Shown here: positions 24,726 through 36,041 of the stretch, one piece after another
How positions within the stretch are numbered: position 1 is the stretch's first letter
How the letters are laid out: each line of letters starts with the position of its first letter
Source of the DNA: Drechmeria coniospora
Taxonomy: Eukaryota > Ascomycota > Sordariomycetes > Hypocreales > Ophiocordycipitaceae
DNA length: 64,000 nucleotides
Direction of reading: 5' to 3'
Assembly (NCBI RefSeq): GCF_001625195.1
Contig: NC_054389.1
Span: forward strand, 3,716,520 to 3,780,519
The notes under the pieces: generated by a model
Databases searched by the model: none
Seen by the model: only the letters and a program-made list of their open reading frames with translations
Told to the model about the DNA's origin: nothing
Translations under genes and position numbers: made by a program

Positions 24726-27175
24726 TACACGCACAGCCTGCACAATACTGCTAAACGGCACAACGGAAAGCCAAACACAAGTAGCCATGTAAAATGCATG
24801 CATCTACACGACAGTCGATGACGGAGTCCTTCTATTGCCTACCTACCTCCTGTGTCCTGACGCACTGTGTCCAAACGGCACACGCGCTTGGAGTGGACAG
24901 ACTCCACGCACGAGCAGAACGGTTTCTACCATCTGGCGACTTGGCGGACCGAGACACGGAATGAACCAACCAACAGAATCGAGAGAACCAACAGCGGGCG
25001 CGCAAGCCCCCTGACGCTTCGCAGTGCCGATGAGACCGCAGGTGGAAGAAGAGGCGGCGGCTGATCGTCCGGCTCTTGGTCTTGTCGTGGCGTCTCGGAA
25101 TGCGTGCGCACCTTGCGGGGGGGTTCCTACCTGCACACGCCTGCATGCAAGACCGGGTACTTGCTCGCCTGCCGACCTCGTAACTGAGGCATGTATCATT
25201 TTCCTCGAGCAAGTCATCACCCGTAGCGGCCTATCCGTCGTTCTGCGTCGTCCTGCGGGGGCCAACGACGGAGACAACACGTGGGCTCGAGGCGGAGCGG
25301 CAGGGGACCGGCTTCGCATCCAGCGCAGTCACCGCAGAGTGAGTAGCTGTCGTGAGCTCGTGCTCGCATGTACGCGTACGAGCACGGATGCAAGTAGGGA
25401 CGACGAGTACGGTCCGAACGAGCGACAGTTATAAGCCATGTATGGAGCACTGCACTTGTAGTAACATCTGTAGGTAGTGGACTGGCACGTACCACTTACG
25501 GTGCTCACTCACCGCTCGCCCCATGCCGCCTCTCGCACGTCGCACGTCGCGCACCGTCCACCGTCCACCGTCTCTCGTGTTCACCGTCGTCCTCGAGCTC
25601 GAGCTCGTGTCAATGTCCCTCCCCGTCCCTCTTCCTCCTACAGATGGACCAGGCCCAGCTGCTGACTGGTAGGCAACCTACGTGCTCGTGCTTGTCACTG
25701 CTGTGCCCACAGATCGGCTTCCTCATTCACCTGGAGCCATCCGACACCTCTGACCCTGGCGGGAGGTGGAAAGCCTCCCCCAGCTCCATCCACCCTAGTG
25801 AGCCCAATTGCCTGCCGACTAGGCAAGAAACCGTTCCAGGTCGGTAGTGCGAGGTCTAGCAGTCAGCCCTAGCAGCCGTTGACGATAGCCGACTTTGTGA
25901 AGCGTCGCTCGCTTTGAGCCTCGTCGTCAGCTGGCAGTCTCTAGGAATGGTATGCTTTCATCGCATGGTCTATCCACGTCCTCTCCCTGTCCTCCGTGCT
26001 CGTCGCCGCACCTTGCACCCGGTACGAGTACTTGTCGAGGGCGGATGCAGCCTTGCCTCTCCCTGACCTCTCCGAGGGCGACCATGGCAAACCCGCCGAA
26101 TTCTGGGGATAAGCCCCCTGACAACCTCTGATGCCCGCCGTTGCACAGCAGACGCCTCTTCGCCGCTCCAGGGAAGCCGCTCCACTGTTCGCGCCCACTC
26201 AAAGACGCTAAATCATGACGTCCCGGGGGACGGGCGAGACCCTGCAGCGGCGCGTCCGTTGGCGTCCCCTCCACCCCTCATGCTCCCCATCTCTCCTCCG
26301 TTCCCCTTCCCCACCACACTGATTTTCCGACGAACCCCCACGCCCCCCTCCTCTCCCTCCACTAGTCAGTCACCTTGTTCTTCTCTCCATCTTGGGTGCA
26401 CCGAAATGGAAATCCAGTTAGGGAAATCTCTCCCGTCAAGAGAGACTGTCACATCTTTTCCACTCTCGCTCAACTTCTAGATCGACCATTTCGTCTCCCG
26501 CGCGTACGATGCAGCCTCTTCGGGGATGCCGCTGTTCTTGTGATGTTGGTGCGTGCTACCCAAGTGCCCGCCATGAACTCTCTGGCCTGCAGTAGACGAC
26601 GAGCAACCTGTTGACTGAAGTTGAATCTTCTTCACCCTGACCTATCGAATTCTCCAACGTAATGACAACAAAATTGTTCCTACACGAGCCCGATCCAACG
26701 AGAGATCTCTGCCTTTCTGCGACTAGACCATAGTCCATCCACTGGTACGATTCTGTGAAGAGAATATGGAATACAGTTCAACAGGCAACCCGTCTCTGCG
26801 ATGACGAATTAAAGTAACGTAGAAGGCAACGCCCTGGAGGAAAATACAACAGCAAAAATTAAGCATGCTTGGACATGAGAACTTAGTGTAGAATTTCTTG
26901 AACAGAACACTCCGGACGAATAGTTCCAGAGGATGCCTCAAGTTGTGAATGAGTACTCCGCAGCTCTCCAACAACCCCAAAAGAGTGGACACCGCCCCAA
27001 ACCCACTTTTCGAAGTAAGTACATTACACACCCATTCCGCCAACGACCACCCCTAGGTACTGATTCATAAATGCACACCCCAAGATATCTATGTATATTT
27101 TTCCACCTAAGTACTCTCAACTTGGGATATTTCACACCTACACGCTTCATGAACTCTCGCCACTTGATAGCCACA
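24726..27175. other. Right end of SLA2-MAT interval and MAT1-1-1 upstream region
   Basis: No gene is supported. By eye the sequence stays GC-rich up to about 26350, passes through a pyrimidine-rich stretch at about 26265-26400, then becomes distinctly more AT-rich from about 26600. This shift probably marks the left edge of the MAT1-1 idiomorph. A 106-codon minus-strand frame at 26723-27043 has no recognisable motif. The last 300 bp should contain the MAT1-1-1 promoter. Confidence 0.5.
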
Positions 27176-28421
27176 ATGAAGCAAAAAAATATTACAACAA
27201 GAGCGGAGATCCTCCAGCGTCTATCGGCTGTGCAATGTCTAGAGCTCCTGCAATTAATGCCTGATGATACCCTTCTCGAATTGGCTGGTCGCTATTTTGA
27301 AACCCTCACCGACTCAGAGATTCTGAGATCTCACGAAAATAGTGCACCGAATATTGGAAAAGATCACGTAAAGATCGCCTCTGATCGAGCCAAACGACCA
27401 CTTAATGCTTTTATGGCATTTCGATGTGAGTTGTTTCTCGGCACTAATCGATAATCGCGGCTGAGACGTCATGGCAGGTTACTATCTCAAGATCTTCCCT
27501 GATGTTCAACAAAAGGATGCCTCCGGGTTCCTAACTCTGCTTTGGGGCAAGGATTCAGCAAGAAATAAGTGGGCGTTAATCGCAAAAGTTTACTCATTCG
27601 TCCGAGATGAGATTGGCAAGGACAAAGTATCTTTGTCCACATTCCTCGGCCTCGCCTGCCCAACTATGGGAATTGTTCAACCTTCCGAGTACCTGGAGAC
27701 CTTTGGCTGGACCATAGTTAATGAGGAGGATGGTCCAAAAATTCTTTGTCGCGACGAGGCAAAATCTTCGGCTATTGTCGAACAGAGCGATGCGAACTTT
27801 GATTACTTCCCCAGCACTGAAATGGAACTTTTGTCCACTCTTGTCAGAGTCGGATACTTCCCCGACCAAGGAATGGATCTCATTGAGCGTATGGGTTCTA
27901 ACCAGAGTGGCATCATGACCACTCGTGGCAACAAATTCAACCTTCCCGTCTCCTATACGAAGGAAAAGGCTGATTTCATCCAAATCATCCGCGATGATCC
28001 GATACAGGCGACTAAGGACATTCTCGGTGAATGCTATGACGATTACACAATTCGCGAGCTTGGAGTCAAGACACATAATGTTGGCAACGTTGAGACGATA
28101 TCCCATTTGTCAATGGAGCGGGAGTACCAGGACCCTTCATTGTTCTACAACTATGCCTCCACGCATCAAGGTATCGGATTGCCTGTTTTTGAAGAGAATG
28201 TTCTCCATTTTGATGGAATTCCTGAGAATGAAAGTTATGACATCAACAATCCATTTGATTTGGATGAGATGCTTGGTCATACACAATCTGAAGGAGAGCG
28301 GAGTGAGTATGCCGTCTCAGATGTGTTGAGCTCCAACTAACGAGCATTAGCTGCGAATCTTGGACCAAGTCCTGGGCGAACTACAGAAGATTCGATTTCA
28401 GATTTTTATTTCGCCTTTTGA
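27176..28421 (+). CDS. MAT1-1-1: Mating-type protein MAT1-1-1 (alpha-box transcription factor)
   Basis: Three exons, 27176-27425, 27478-28302 and 28351-28421, predict 381 aa. The alpha box (MAT-alpha HMG-like domain) begins with AKRPLNAFMAFR, is interrupted by the position-conserved intron after that motif, and continues YYLKIFPDVQQKDASGFLT, LWGKDSARNKWALIAKVYS and FLGLACPTMGIVQPSEYLETFGW. The second intron (GTGAGT, CTAAC branch point, TAG) adds a short Ser/Thr-rich tail; retaining it would give a slightly shorter alternative C-terminus. An in-frame ATG nine codons upstream (27149) is an alternative start; I chose 27176 because family members begin just before TTRAEIL. The protein is a DNA-binding regulator of mating identity, pheromone and receptor genes, acting in the nucleus with MAT1-1-2 and MAT1-1-3. 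Confidence 0.95.
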
Positions 28422-29463
28422 TTTCGGAGTCATCGGCGTTACGATTTGAGAGCTATTAGAATCGCCTAGGAGAGGCTAGGACAGAGATTGTAAGGGGAGG
28501 ATGAAGTCATTGCCAACAAAGGTGGAAATGCAGACATTTTATGACTGGTGTAGATATCTCCTCCAGAGGATCTCATCATATTTGACCAGCTTGTGAATGA
28601 GGCTTCTTGCTTCAGAGGCAGCCGCCCCGTAGCAGGATCACTATTCATTCAATCAGCACTTGTTCATGGCACTCGATAAATACAAGTTGTGTGATCAAGC
28701 CTCAACAATACTCTCGATAAATTCCTAGCTCGAAGTTTGAAGTGCTTAGAAAACTTCTTTCCTCTTCTAGTGTTTCCCTATTTTGCTTCAGTGTTTACAC
28801 GAGACCTATTCCTTAAGTTCTCGATTGCTAGTATGGATGGCTCAATCATCAAAGGAATATTTTACAGATTGCTGGAGTGGTATGTGGGCTAACGAATGAC
28901 GCAAATGAAATTAAACCTATCCAGGACTTTTGAAAATGTCAGCCATCAAATAATATTGGGATTACCATGGATCTCCCAAGGATGTCCCGATGTGCTACTA
29001 AATAACCCCACGACGATAAGTTCCAGTGGTAGCCAGCCAAACAAACACAACGAGACATATTTGGATGATGAAAAACTATTCGCCAAGTGGATCTGTAACC
29101 ATTGACAAATTGAACTCATTAAGAGGCACAATAGCACCGCAGACTCCATTACGACGGACTCGGCATCAGTCGAAGCATAATAAAGCTTCCCCCATGTCCA
29201 GCTAAGACACCATTCTTTTCATATGAAGTCAGATCTACGTAATTATCCAATTTATGGCATTAAAACTAACTAAAATACTACAAACTCATCGATATTATCG
29301 CTCTGATTATGCATATATTATTCCCATACATTTTCCACGATAGAGCAAGCTTGGTTTTGTTGTCAGTTCGTTATTGTTCATATTATGAACAAACCCCCAA
29401 AGATGGATTGAACTATCTGGCTCACTAGGTGACAATCAATGCCTGTAGAATGTTTCCTGTGAA
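28422..29463. other. Convergent spacer inside the idiomorph
   Basis: About 1.04 kb of AT-rich DNA between the stops of MAT1-1-1 and MAT1-1-2. It holds their 3' UTRs. A 69-codon frame at 28896-29105 has no family resemblance and is not called. Confidence 0.5.
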
Positions 29464-31102
29464 TCATCCCTCAATAATTTCTTCAAGAAGTGCGTCATCA
29501 AAGTACATGATATGAAAGTCGTCAACAGCAGTATTTGGCTCATCATTCATCCGCCAGGCTCTGATAAGTGTATTCATGAAAGGAGGCTCGAGATTTCCAC
29601 GCATATCCGTAATTGACTTTTTAACCTATATAGGAAAGAAGAATATTAGCCCAAGGAGCTGTAGTTGAACCTTTAATGCTTACCAATGGCACCTTATACA
29701 GATACTCCTGCTGAGGATCTTCCATGAATATTGCGTCCTAAAAGGCTTGTTAGTCTTCGGATAATGAACATCGTATCATTAGTTATTATAACTCGCATTC
29801 TCAGTGAGCTCCATAGTTGAGTAACTTTCGCCTGTGGAGTTGGACAGGGTTTTGTGCTGATCCTCCGATTGTTTGCTGTTCAAGACTTGTCGAGGACGCC
29901 CTGTCTGTTCGAAGGTGTTAGCAACAACATTTGCCCAAATCAATTGCACAACCTTACCATATCCATGCGGGTGCGCAATTCGGAGTAGTAGTCTTCATAT
30001 GTCTCTGCCAACATATACAACGTGCTTGGAATCAGTACACGCCGCTGCATACCCGCTTGTGGCGCTTTTGGAAACATGGGCTGGCGGTGATTCTTCAAGA
30101 ACTTGTTCCACTGAGATCCGGGGACTCTTCTCATCGGATGCGAAAGCGATGCGATTCCCCATTCCGGACGTCCAATCTTGGTAATGAGATTTCTTCCCGT
30201 GTAGTCGATTGCGATTTCATCAAGAGTAGCTCCAAACTCGGTGCCAGGTGGATGACAATCAACCATATCGTAATTTTCACGAGACATAGCCCAAGAGCAC
30301 CTCAGGAATGTCCCCATTGTCTCCTTAATTTCTTTTTGCTTTGATTCTTTAATCCAATCTTGGTTGACCATTTGTGGAGTGATCAAAAAAACAGCGAAGA
30401 TGAGTGTGGTGACTGACTTGGACACCAGCGACCCAATCCTCAGCAAAGGGTGGTTTTCCTTTTCCCATCGTTCAAGAGTCATCAACATGGCGACAATACC
30501 AATATTTGCAGTACCATATTTTTCTGAAGAGAAAATATGATTCCATGGTGCCTCAGCTGTTGAACACTCGTGCAGATGTTCATCTGAGTTGGAATTCCCT
30601 CCGCGTGAGGGATCACGCGAGAGAGCTGGGAGAGCGCTGTTATACCACATGGCCAAGGCTCCTCGAACGATAGAAAAAGTACTGACTCTATGCTGTGCAG
30701 CGGTTTCATGAAGTCGCTTGAGAACGTCGTTCTCTTCGTCGATGTTTCTCAGAAGATCATGGATTACCAGCGTACATTCTCGGACTGCGACTATTGAAAT
30801 CAGTTTCCAAACTAGACAGGGACCAGCCAGATGATTAAATCCCTACCCTCTTCGCTCGGGTAAGCAGGAAGTTCTAGCTTGTGCCTATCCAGATACGCGT
30901 TAAGCGACCTCACACGGATATTGTCGATATTGTTAATAGGGGTTCCAATGATGTCCCCTCGCAAATAGAACGGCTCAAAGGTGCAAATACTCTCCATTGC
31001 GGTTGGTAGAAAATTGATGGCCGCGTTCAATGTGGTTGAAGGAGAGAGAGTATGAAACCTCGCTCGGGCAGGGCATTGAGACTGCCTACTGGAAGTGTTC
31101 AT
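29464..31102 (-). CDS. MAT1-1-2: Mating-type protein MAT1-1-2 (HPG/PPF domain)
   Basis: Five exons on the minus strand, 30847-31102, 29958-30784, 29797-29904, 29684-29737 and 29464-29625, predict 468 aa. The core carries the conserved CHPPGTEFG stretch (HPG motif, about residue 263) and the region MAMWYNSALPALSR, characteristic of MAT1-1-2 proteins. Introns 1, 2 and 4 are GT-AG. Intron 3 (29738-29796) appears to be GC-AG with donor GCGAGT, because no GT donor in the right phase restores the frame except an unlikely longer one. An internal ATG at 30997 is a possible alternative start. In other sordariomycetes this protein is needed for fruiting-body and ascus development, but its biochemical activity is unknown. 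It is divergent from MAT1-1-3. Confidence 0.9.
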
Positions 31103-31321
31103 TGGTGGTCCTCAGGTGAACACGTTTTTGTTTTGCACGAAATGACAATTCACGGTACACCTAGCTCCGTCTTCTACCAGTTCTTAAAAATTGCACTTTC
31201 ATATGTTTCCCTCGGACACGTTTCTTGAATGCACGGAAGTTTCAGACCCTTTCTGTCCTCAGCCAATTCTCAATTCTACCAACCGCACACGGCAAAAGTT
31301 GAGCTCAAGCAGCACTGCAAC
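31103..31321. promoter_or_regulatory. Shared promoter of MAT1-1-2 and MAT1-1-3
   Basis: Only 219 bp separate the two divergent start codons, so the promoters must overlap or be shared. If MAT1-1-3 starts at the upstream in-frame ATG (31229) the gap is 126 bp. No specific factor site was assigned. Confidence 0.6.
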
Positions 31322-32084
31322 ATGCGGCCACGCGTGCAAGTTAGGAGCACAGGTGGTAGAATTGACACACCTGTTACTTTTGTCGTTAGCGAGACTCAAG
31401 GAGATGTGCACATATACCTGCCAGACACGTACGAGATGGAGGTGATTCGGCACGCCGCCCAGAACTTCAGGTACGCAGGAGATTGAAAAGCATTATGATC
31501 TGAGCTAACTCAATTCAGTCGGCGGGTTCAACAGCCTGTTAAGGTCTTCCATGACGGTTTTCGCGAGAAATATCGAATGTGTCCAGTTCCTGCTGGCAAC
31601 AATGCCAACCTCGATTCATATGGTCTCTGTTGTTTTGATTGCGGTATGACAGCTGGAGGACATATCTCAACGGTGCTGTGCTAAACTTTAGCAGACATGT
31701 CGGACCCGAAGTTCCCAGAGTCAAGGCCTAATACCGCTCCATCCAATATATCCGATGGCGGTGGCATCCGCATCCCACGTCCACGCAACAGTTGGATTCT
31801 CTACCGCCAACACAAGTCAAATCAACTTAAGAAAGACTTCCCGGGAATGACTGCGTCTGAGCTTTGTAAGGAAAAACTCCGACTCAGTGGAAATGCATTC
31901 TAATACTTCGGCAGCTACTGTGATATCTTCCCTCTGGAAGTCCGAATCAACGACCGAGAAAGCAATTTGGCAGCGGAGAGCTCGGGAGGAAGACCGTCTG
32001 CACAAAGAGAAGTATCCTGGATACAAATACACTGCAAAGAGGTCTTCCTCAAAACGGAAGCAAAGCGAGATCTCTAGAAACTAG
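31322..32084 (+). CDS. MAT1-1-3: Mating-type protein MAT1-1-3 (HMG-box)
   Basis: Four exons, 31322-31470, 31519-31643, 31692-31865 and 31915-32084, predict 205 aa. The N-terminus has the ETQGDVHIYLPDTYEME block seen in hypocrealean MAT1-1-3. The HMG box starts at about residue 119 (IPRPRNSWILYRQHKSNQLK) and ends with KYPGYKY followed by a basic stretch. It is split by the intron at the position conserved for MAT HMG boxes. All introns are 48-49 nt with GTACGC, GTATGA or GTAAGG donors. An in-frame ATG at 31229 is an alternative start that would add 31 unremarkable residues. The protein is a sequence-specific DNA-binding regulator of sexual development. The gene has been lost in some hypocrealean families, so its presence is phylogenetically informative. 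Confidence 0.93.
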
Positions 32085-33145
32085 GAAGTTTAACCAGCAA
32101 TCAAACAAATATATGTGCTTCGTTATTAGCGAAAAGCACTATCAGCTCGAACTTGACCTGAGATCAATGAATCGTCGGATCGCTGAATACATATTGAAAC
32201 CTCAAAAAGGGGGCACATCGCTGCTGATACCGAACTATTTTCCTGACCATATGAACCGAGGTATTTTTAATACGAGACTACTGTGTTCCAGATGCTTCCA
32301 CGAGGGAAGTATATTCAGGAGACAAATGATCATAGCGTGCAGTATCTTCAAAGCAGGTGATGAAGTTCCCGTTCGCTTGCTACTTGTAGTACCAGCAGGC
32401 AACCGACTGGACTGAAATGGGGGGCATTGGAAAACGGGGGATTCGCATGATGATCAGCAAAGCCTGGATGGAACGATAATGATTGGGCCCATGAAGTGGA
32501 AGCTGTGCTGTGCCTGGCTGTTCTGTGACTGGCATGCGGGTTACTCCTGCCTCAGAAGTTAAAGACAATTCTATCGCATAATACATTGCCCACGAGTACA
32601 ACACAAGTCATGTAGAATTTGGTCTATTTGACATCAGGTCTCATGATAATAATTTTGCGGGACTTGGCTTTGCCATATTTATTTCCATTCCAATCTCATT
32701 CTATACCCCCCCATTCTCACTGCCCTTTACCTAGAGCTGCCGCACTCTCACTGCACGAGGAGGTGTCGCAGCACGCTCGATTGACCCCGGAGGGCGTTTC
32801 CTACATTCTCTTTCAGAATGTCTTCACTGTAAAAGAGGTCATGCCCTTGTTCATTGTTTTTGGGAATGCGAAGCTCGGCGGATAGCTGAACCATCGGGAG
32901 TGTAGCACGACGATGAGCATCAAGACAGGGTGTGAGAGCATAAGCAGGAGCGCAAGCATGGGTTGGAAATACCAGCAACCGATAGATACCAATTACACCT
33001 GCGCAAGACGAAAGCTGCAGTAGATTCAGTGCCTTGTTTATTGTTTCATGACACATTAGGACAGACCACGTAAGCTGACGACTTCCAATGGCCTTCCAAC
33101 TCCAATGTGATATCCACCTGCATCACATCGAGATAGCATCTGGCT
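32085..33145. other. MAT1-1-3 / APN2 convergent spacer
   Basis: About 1.06 kb with the 3' ends of two convergent genes and probably the right edge of the idiomorph. A 100-codon frame at 32113-32415 immediately follows MAT1-1-3 but has no family match and is not called. Confidence 0.5.
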
Positions 33146-35455
33146 TTACGTCGGCGGGCTATTCCAATCACTGCTCCATATGAATGTCCCGCACCTCCAC
33201 TCTGAGCCCTTCTCCTTTTCCCCCGACGGTCCAAGAGGCCGGGGACAGATGTAGAACGACCGTCCTATGAACGTGTTAGCCAATGACGTGTCGATACTGT
33301 GGGCGTTCACTCAAGAGTGTTGAGCATGCCGCCCATAGCCCCGCTCAACATACCGCAATTGACGCCGGGTTTCTTCGTGAGCAAGCTGATGCAGGGCTCA
33401 TCGTGCTCGCAACGTGGTGGTACCCGTTTGCTGAGAAGCTTGGACCACGACTCCTTCGCTTCAATGGGATCGAAAACTTTCACATTGTCGGCCGACTCGG
33501 CCAGGTTGGCCATATTGGAGAGAGTTGCAATACTTGACATTGCTGAACTTTGACTGCCATCTGCTCCGTTTCCAAAAGATCCAGGTGTCGGTAAGAGACT
33601 TGGGAAAGGCTTTGGCATCCGTCCTGAACCTGCATCCGCATCCTGTGTCCGTTTGGTCTGTGCCGATGCAGCTTCGGACGCAACAGCTAGTGGTTTGAAG
33701 AAACCCTTCAGGGTTTTTTGACCGGGCGCCGGTTTGACCGGTTTGGCTTTGAGGCCGTCCCCGTTGCTCGTTGACTTGGTACGCTTCCCAAGCCGACCCG
33801 CGATATCTTGGGACTGAGGTCGTTTGCGAGGCGATGATTCTTGCGAGCTTTCAATGCTTGTCATACCTGCTGCGGAAGGAATAATTGGAGGCAATTTGAT
33901 GTCTGCTTCGATGAGTTTGTCACTAGCTTCAGGATCCTTTGATACCTCAGGAACGTTGTCGCCTTTCTCGTTCGCGAGATCGTTCTGCTGCAAGGCAGAT
34001 GCTATTCTTTCGGGTCTCTTGAAGAGCATATCGCGAATGCTTCGGCGGCGGTCGAATTCAGGTATCAGCTTGGCAGAGAGAGAAAGGGTGTCCTTATGGG
34101 ACCAATCTCTGACTCGGTTACCATCGCTGAACATGCCAGGAGGATTCATCAAGTCTTGCAGGGCGACAGATCGGCCGTCGACCATGACTGTAGTCGCCAT
34201 CACGGCGTACACAGGACAGTGATCGGATCCCATGAGGCCTTCCTGGATGTTGGCATGTGTAAACCAGGTTTTCAGCTCGTTGCTGCAGAGAACGTAGTCG
34301 ATCCGGCTGCCGTTGTTCGCTGGTCGAGTATTCCGCTTCGTGTCCCAGCAGGTGTTCATGCCTTCTCGCTCAGGGTGGAAAAGGCGACAAAGATCCCAGA
34401 GAATAGGTACCTCTCGACCTTCATCTCGGTTTCCCAAGACCATGCCTTCATAAATAAGATGGTTGAAGATTCGTCGTGAAGGCATAGATATCCAATCGTC
34501 GAGGGATAGCCCTTCTTTGTGAAGGCCTTCAGCCACATTCGTAGAATCTTTCTCGGAGCGGATGACGTTTAAATCTCCCGTGAGGATGACTCTCTTGCCC
34601 ATCATAGCTAGATTTCGTATTCGAACATCGAGAGCATCGAAAAAGCCTAGGCGAAAGTCATTGCGAGACTGGTCTCGGTTGGCTGGACTATAGACTCCGA
34701 GAAGGACGAAGGCAGTGAATTCAAGGATGACGCAGCGCCCCTCCGAATCCAGCTCCAGCTCGTCCACGTTGCCTGAAAGCTGCCCTGGTCGAGGATAGCC
34801 ACCAATCTGCTGATCCTTGGGGAGATCCCGAAACCTTGTAGATGATCTGGGGGAGGTGAGGACTCCCATGACTCCCTCCTCGGCACGTATAGGGGCACAG
34901 GTTGCATTTCGAGTGTAAATGGCCACCCCGGAGTAACCTAGTCTTGATATCAGCCTTGAATTCCAAGTACAAAAAGACACCATCAGAAGGCGCATGCATG
35001 GATTTGGAAGGATATGCATTGCACCACTAGACAGGATGGCCGCACGTCAGCTTGCCTTTTTTGTGTCTAGGAAGGCTAAAAAAGACGTCCCATCCTGGTA
35101 CGAGGACCATGTCATCTCGCAAATCCTTGCGTTGTATCTTGAGCTCTTGCATGACTACAATGTCCGCTTCGAGAATCTCGAACATGCTCTGTTGTCCCCA
35201 GTAAGCGACGTCACGAACGACGAAGAATGCGATGTCTTGCCTGGAACGTCCGTTGTTGACTCCATGGCTGATACGCGAACGGGTTTCTACCATTGGTGTC
35301 AGCCGAGGGGGACTTTAGTGGTTAGATTTGAAACAAAATCGTCACCTTATGCCGTTCACTAATCACCTTGTCAGCTCTATAGCAGGAAAGGAGGCAGGAA
35401 AAGCTTAGAGCACAAGCCGGTACCAACCATTCCACGTTGTTATTCGAAAGCCCAT
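33146..35455 (-). CDS. APN2: AP endonuclease 2 / DNA lyase
   Basis: Six exons on the minus strand, 35428-35455, 35346-35358, 35241-35286, 35056-35188, 33354-34937 and 33146-33264, predict 640 aa. The endonuclease/exonuclease/phosphatase fold starts MGFRITTWNVNGIRNPF and has the catalytic VVMQELK, LTGDLNVI, GSRIDYVLCS and GSDHCPV motifs. A PCNA-binding PIP box (QKTLKGFF) lies near residue 480. A C-terminal zf-GRF motif (about 590-635) is completed only by the last exon. Exon 2 is 13 nt long. Introns 3 (donor CAG/GCAAGA) and 4 (donor AAG/GCAAGC) are GC-AG. The enzyme cuts abasic sites and trims 3' blocks in nuclear base-excision repair. With SLA2 it brackets the mating-type locus. Confidence 0.95.
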
Positions 35456-36041
35456 GTTCTCCTTCAATTCGAGCTCGAGTAAATCGAAGCTTGCCTTGTT
35501 GCTTCAATGGAGAAATACTGGGCCATAGACTGAACCTCTCGCGATCACTCATTAATAAGATATGTCCGATTTCATGGGACGTTCAAGTGACATCAGCAGC
35601 GAATCCCATAGCGTCCGGGATGGAAGTGAAAAGAAGGACCACTGGTGAGATCGAAGGAAGAAGCAAGGTAGGAAAGAAAACTCTATTGAAGTGCCCGGCT
35701 TAAAAGGGGATTTCTGGTGTGGCGACGGCAAGATGTTGATCTCCAATGTCCCGTCCCCGCGACCATCTGAGAGTGTGTAGGTTGAAGTGGCGGCCGTCGG
35801 CGCGGAGGGTTCGCGAAATCACGTGGTAGAATAATCGTCCACCATTTTGGTTTGTGGGGCTCCTCCAACTTGTACTTAGATACAAGGATGTACCTATTCC
35901 GTAAGTACTGAAACACTGAATGAACTGTGCGGAGTACTTGTACTCCATATTAATATAGTCTGTATTCCTCCACCATAGGCACTCAGTACAGTACACAATT
36001 GTACATTACCGCTATACAAGTACAGCAAGTACATATACTTA
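35456..36041. other. APN2 upstream region
   Basis: Contains the APN2 promoter. From about 35880 to 36040 it becomes AT-rich, with clustered GTAC, GGAGTACTTGTACTCC and ACAAGTAC words, and abuts the MITE. No gene was seen. Confidence 0.5.

Larger units (their letters stand above)
26500..33145. other. MAT1-1: MAT1-1 idiomorph (approximate limits)
   Basis: This stretch holds the three MAT1-1 genes in the order and orientation usual in Hypocreales: MAT1-1-1 rightward, MAT1-1-2 leftward, MAT1-1-3 rightward. SLA2 lies to the left and APN2 to the right. It is more AT-rich than its surroundings. The exact edges cannot be fixed without a MAT1-2 sequence for comparison. No MAT1-2-1 HMG gene was found. 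Confidence 0.85.

Noticed and set aside
26723..27043. 106-codon minus-strand frame upstream of MAT1-1-1
   Set aside because: No similarity to any MAT-locus protein; the AT-rich composition favours chance hydrophobic frames.
32113..32415. 100-codon frame just after MAT1-1-3
   Set aside because: It lies in another frame after the MAT1-1-3 stop, does not extend the HMG protein at any splice site I could see, and has no motif.
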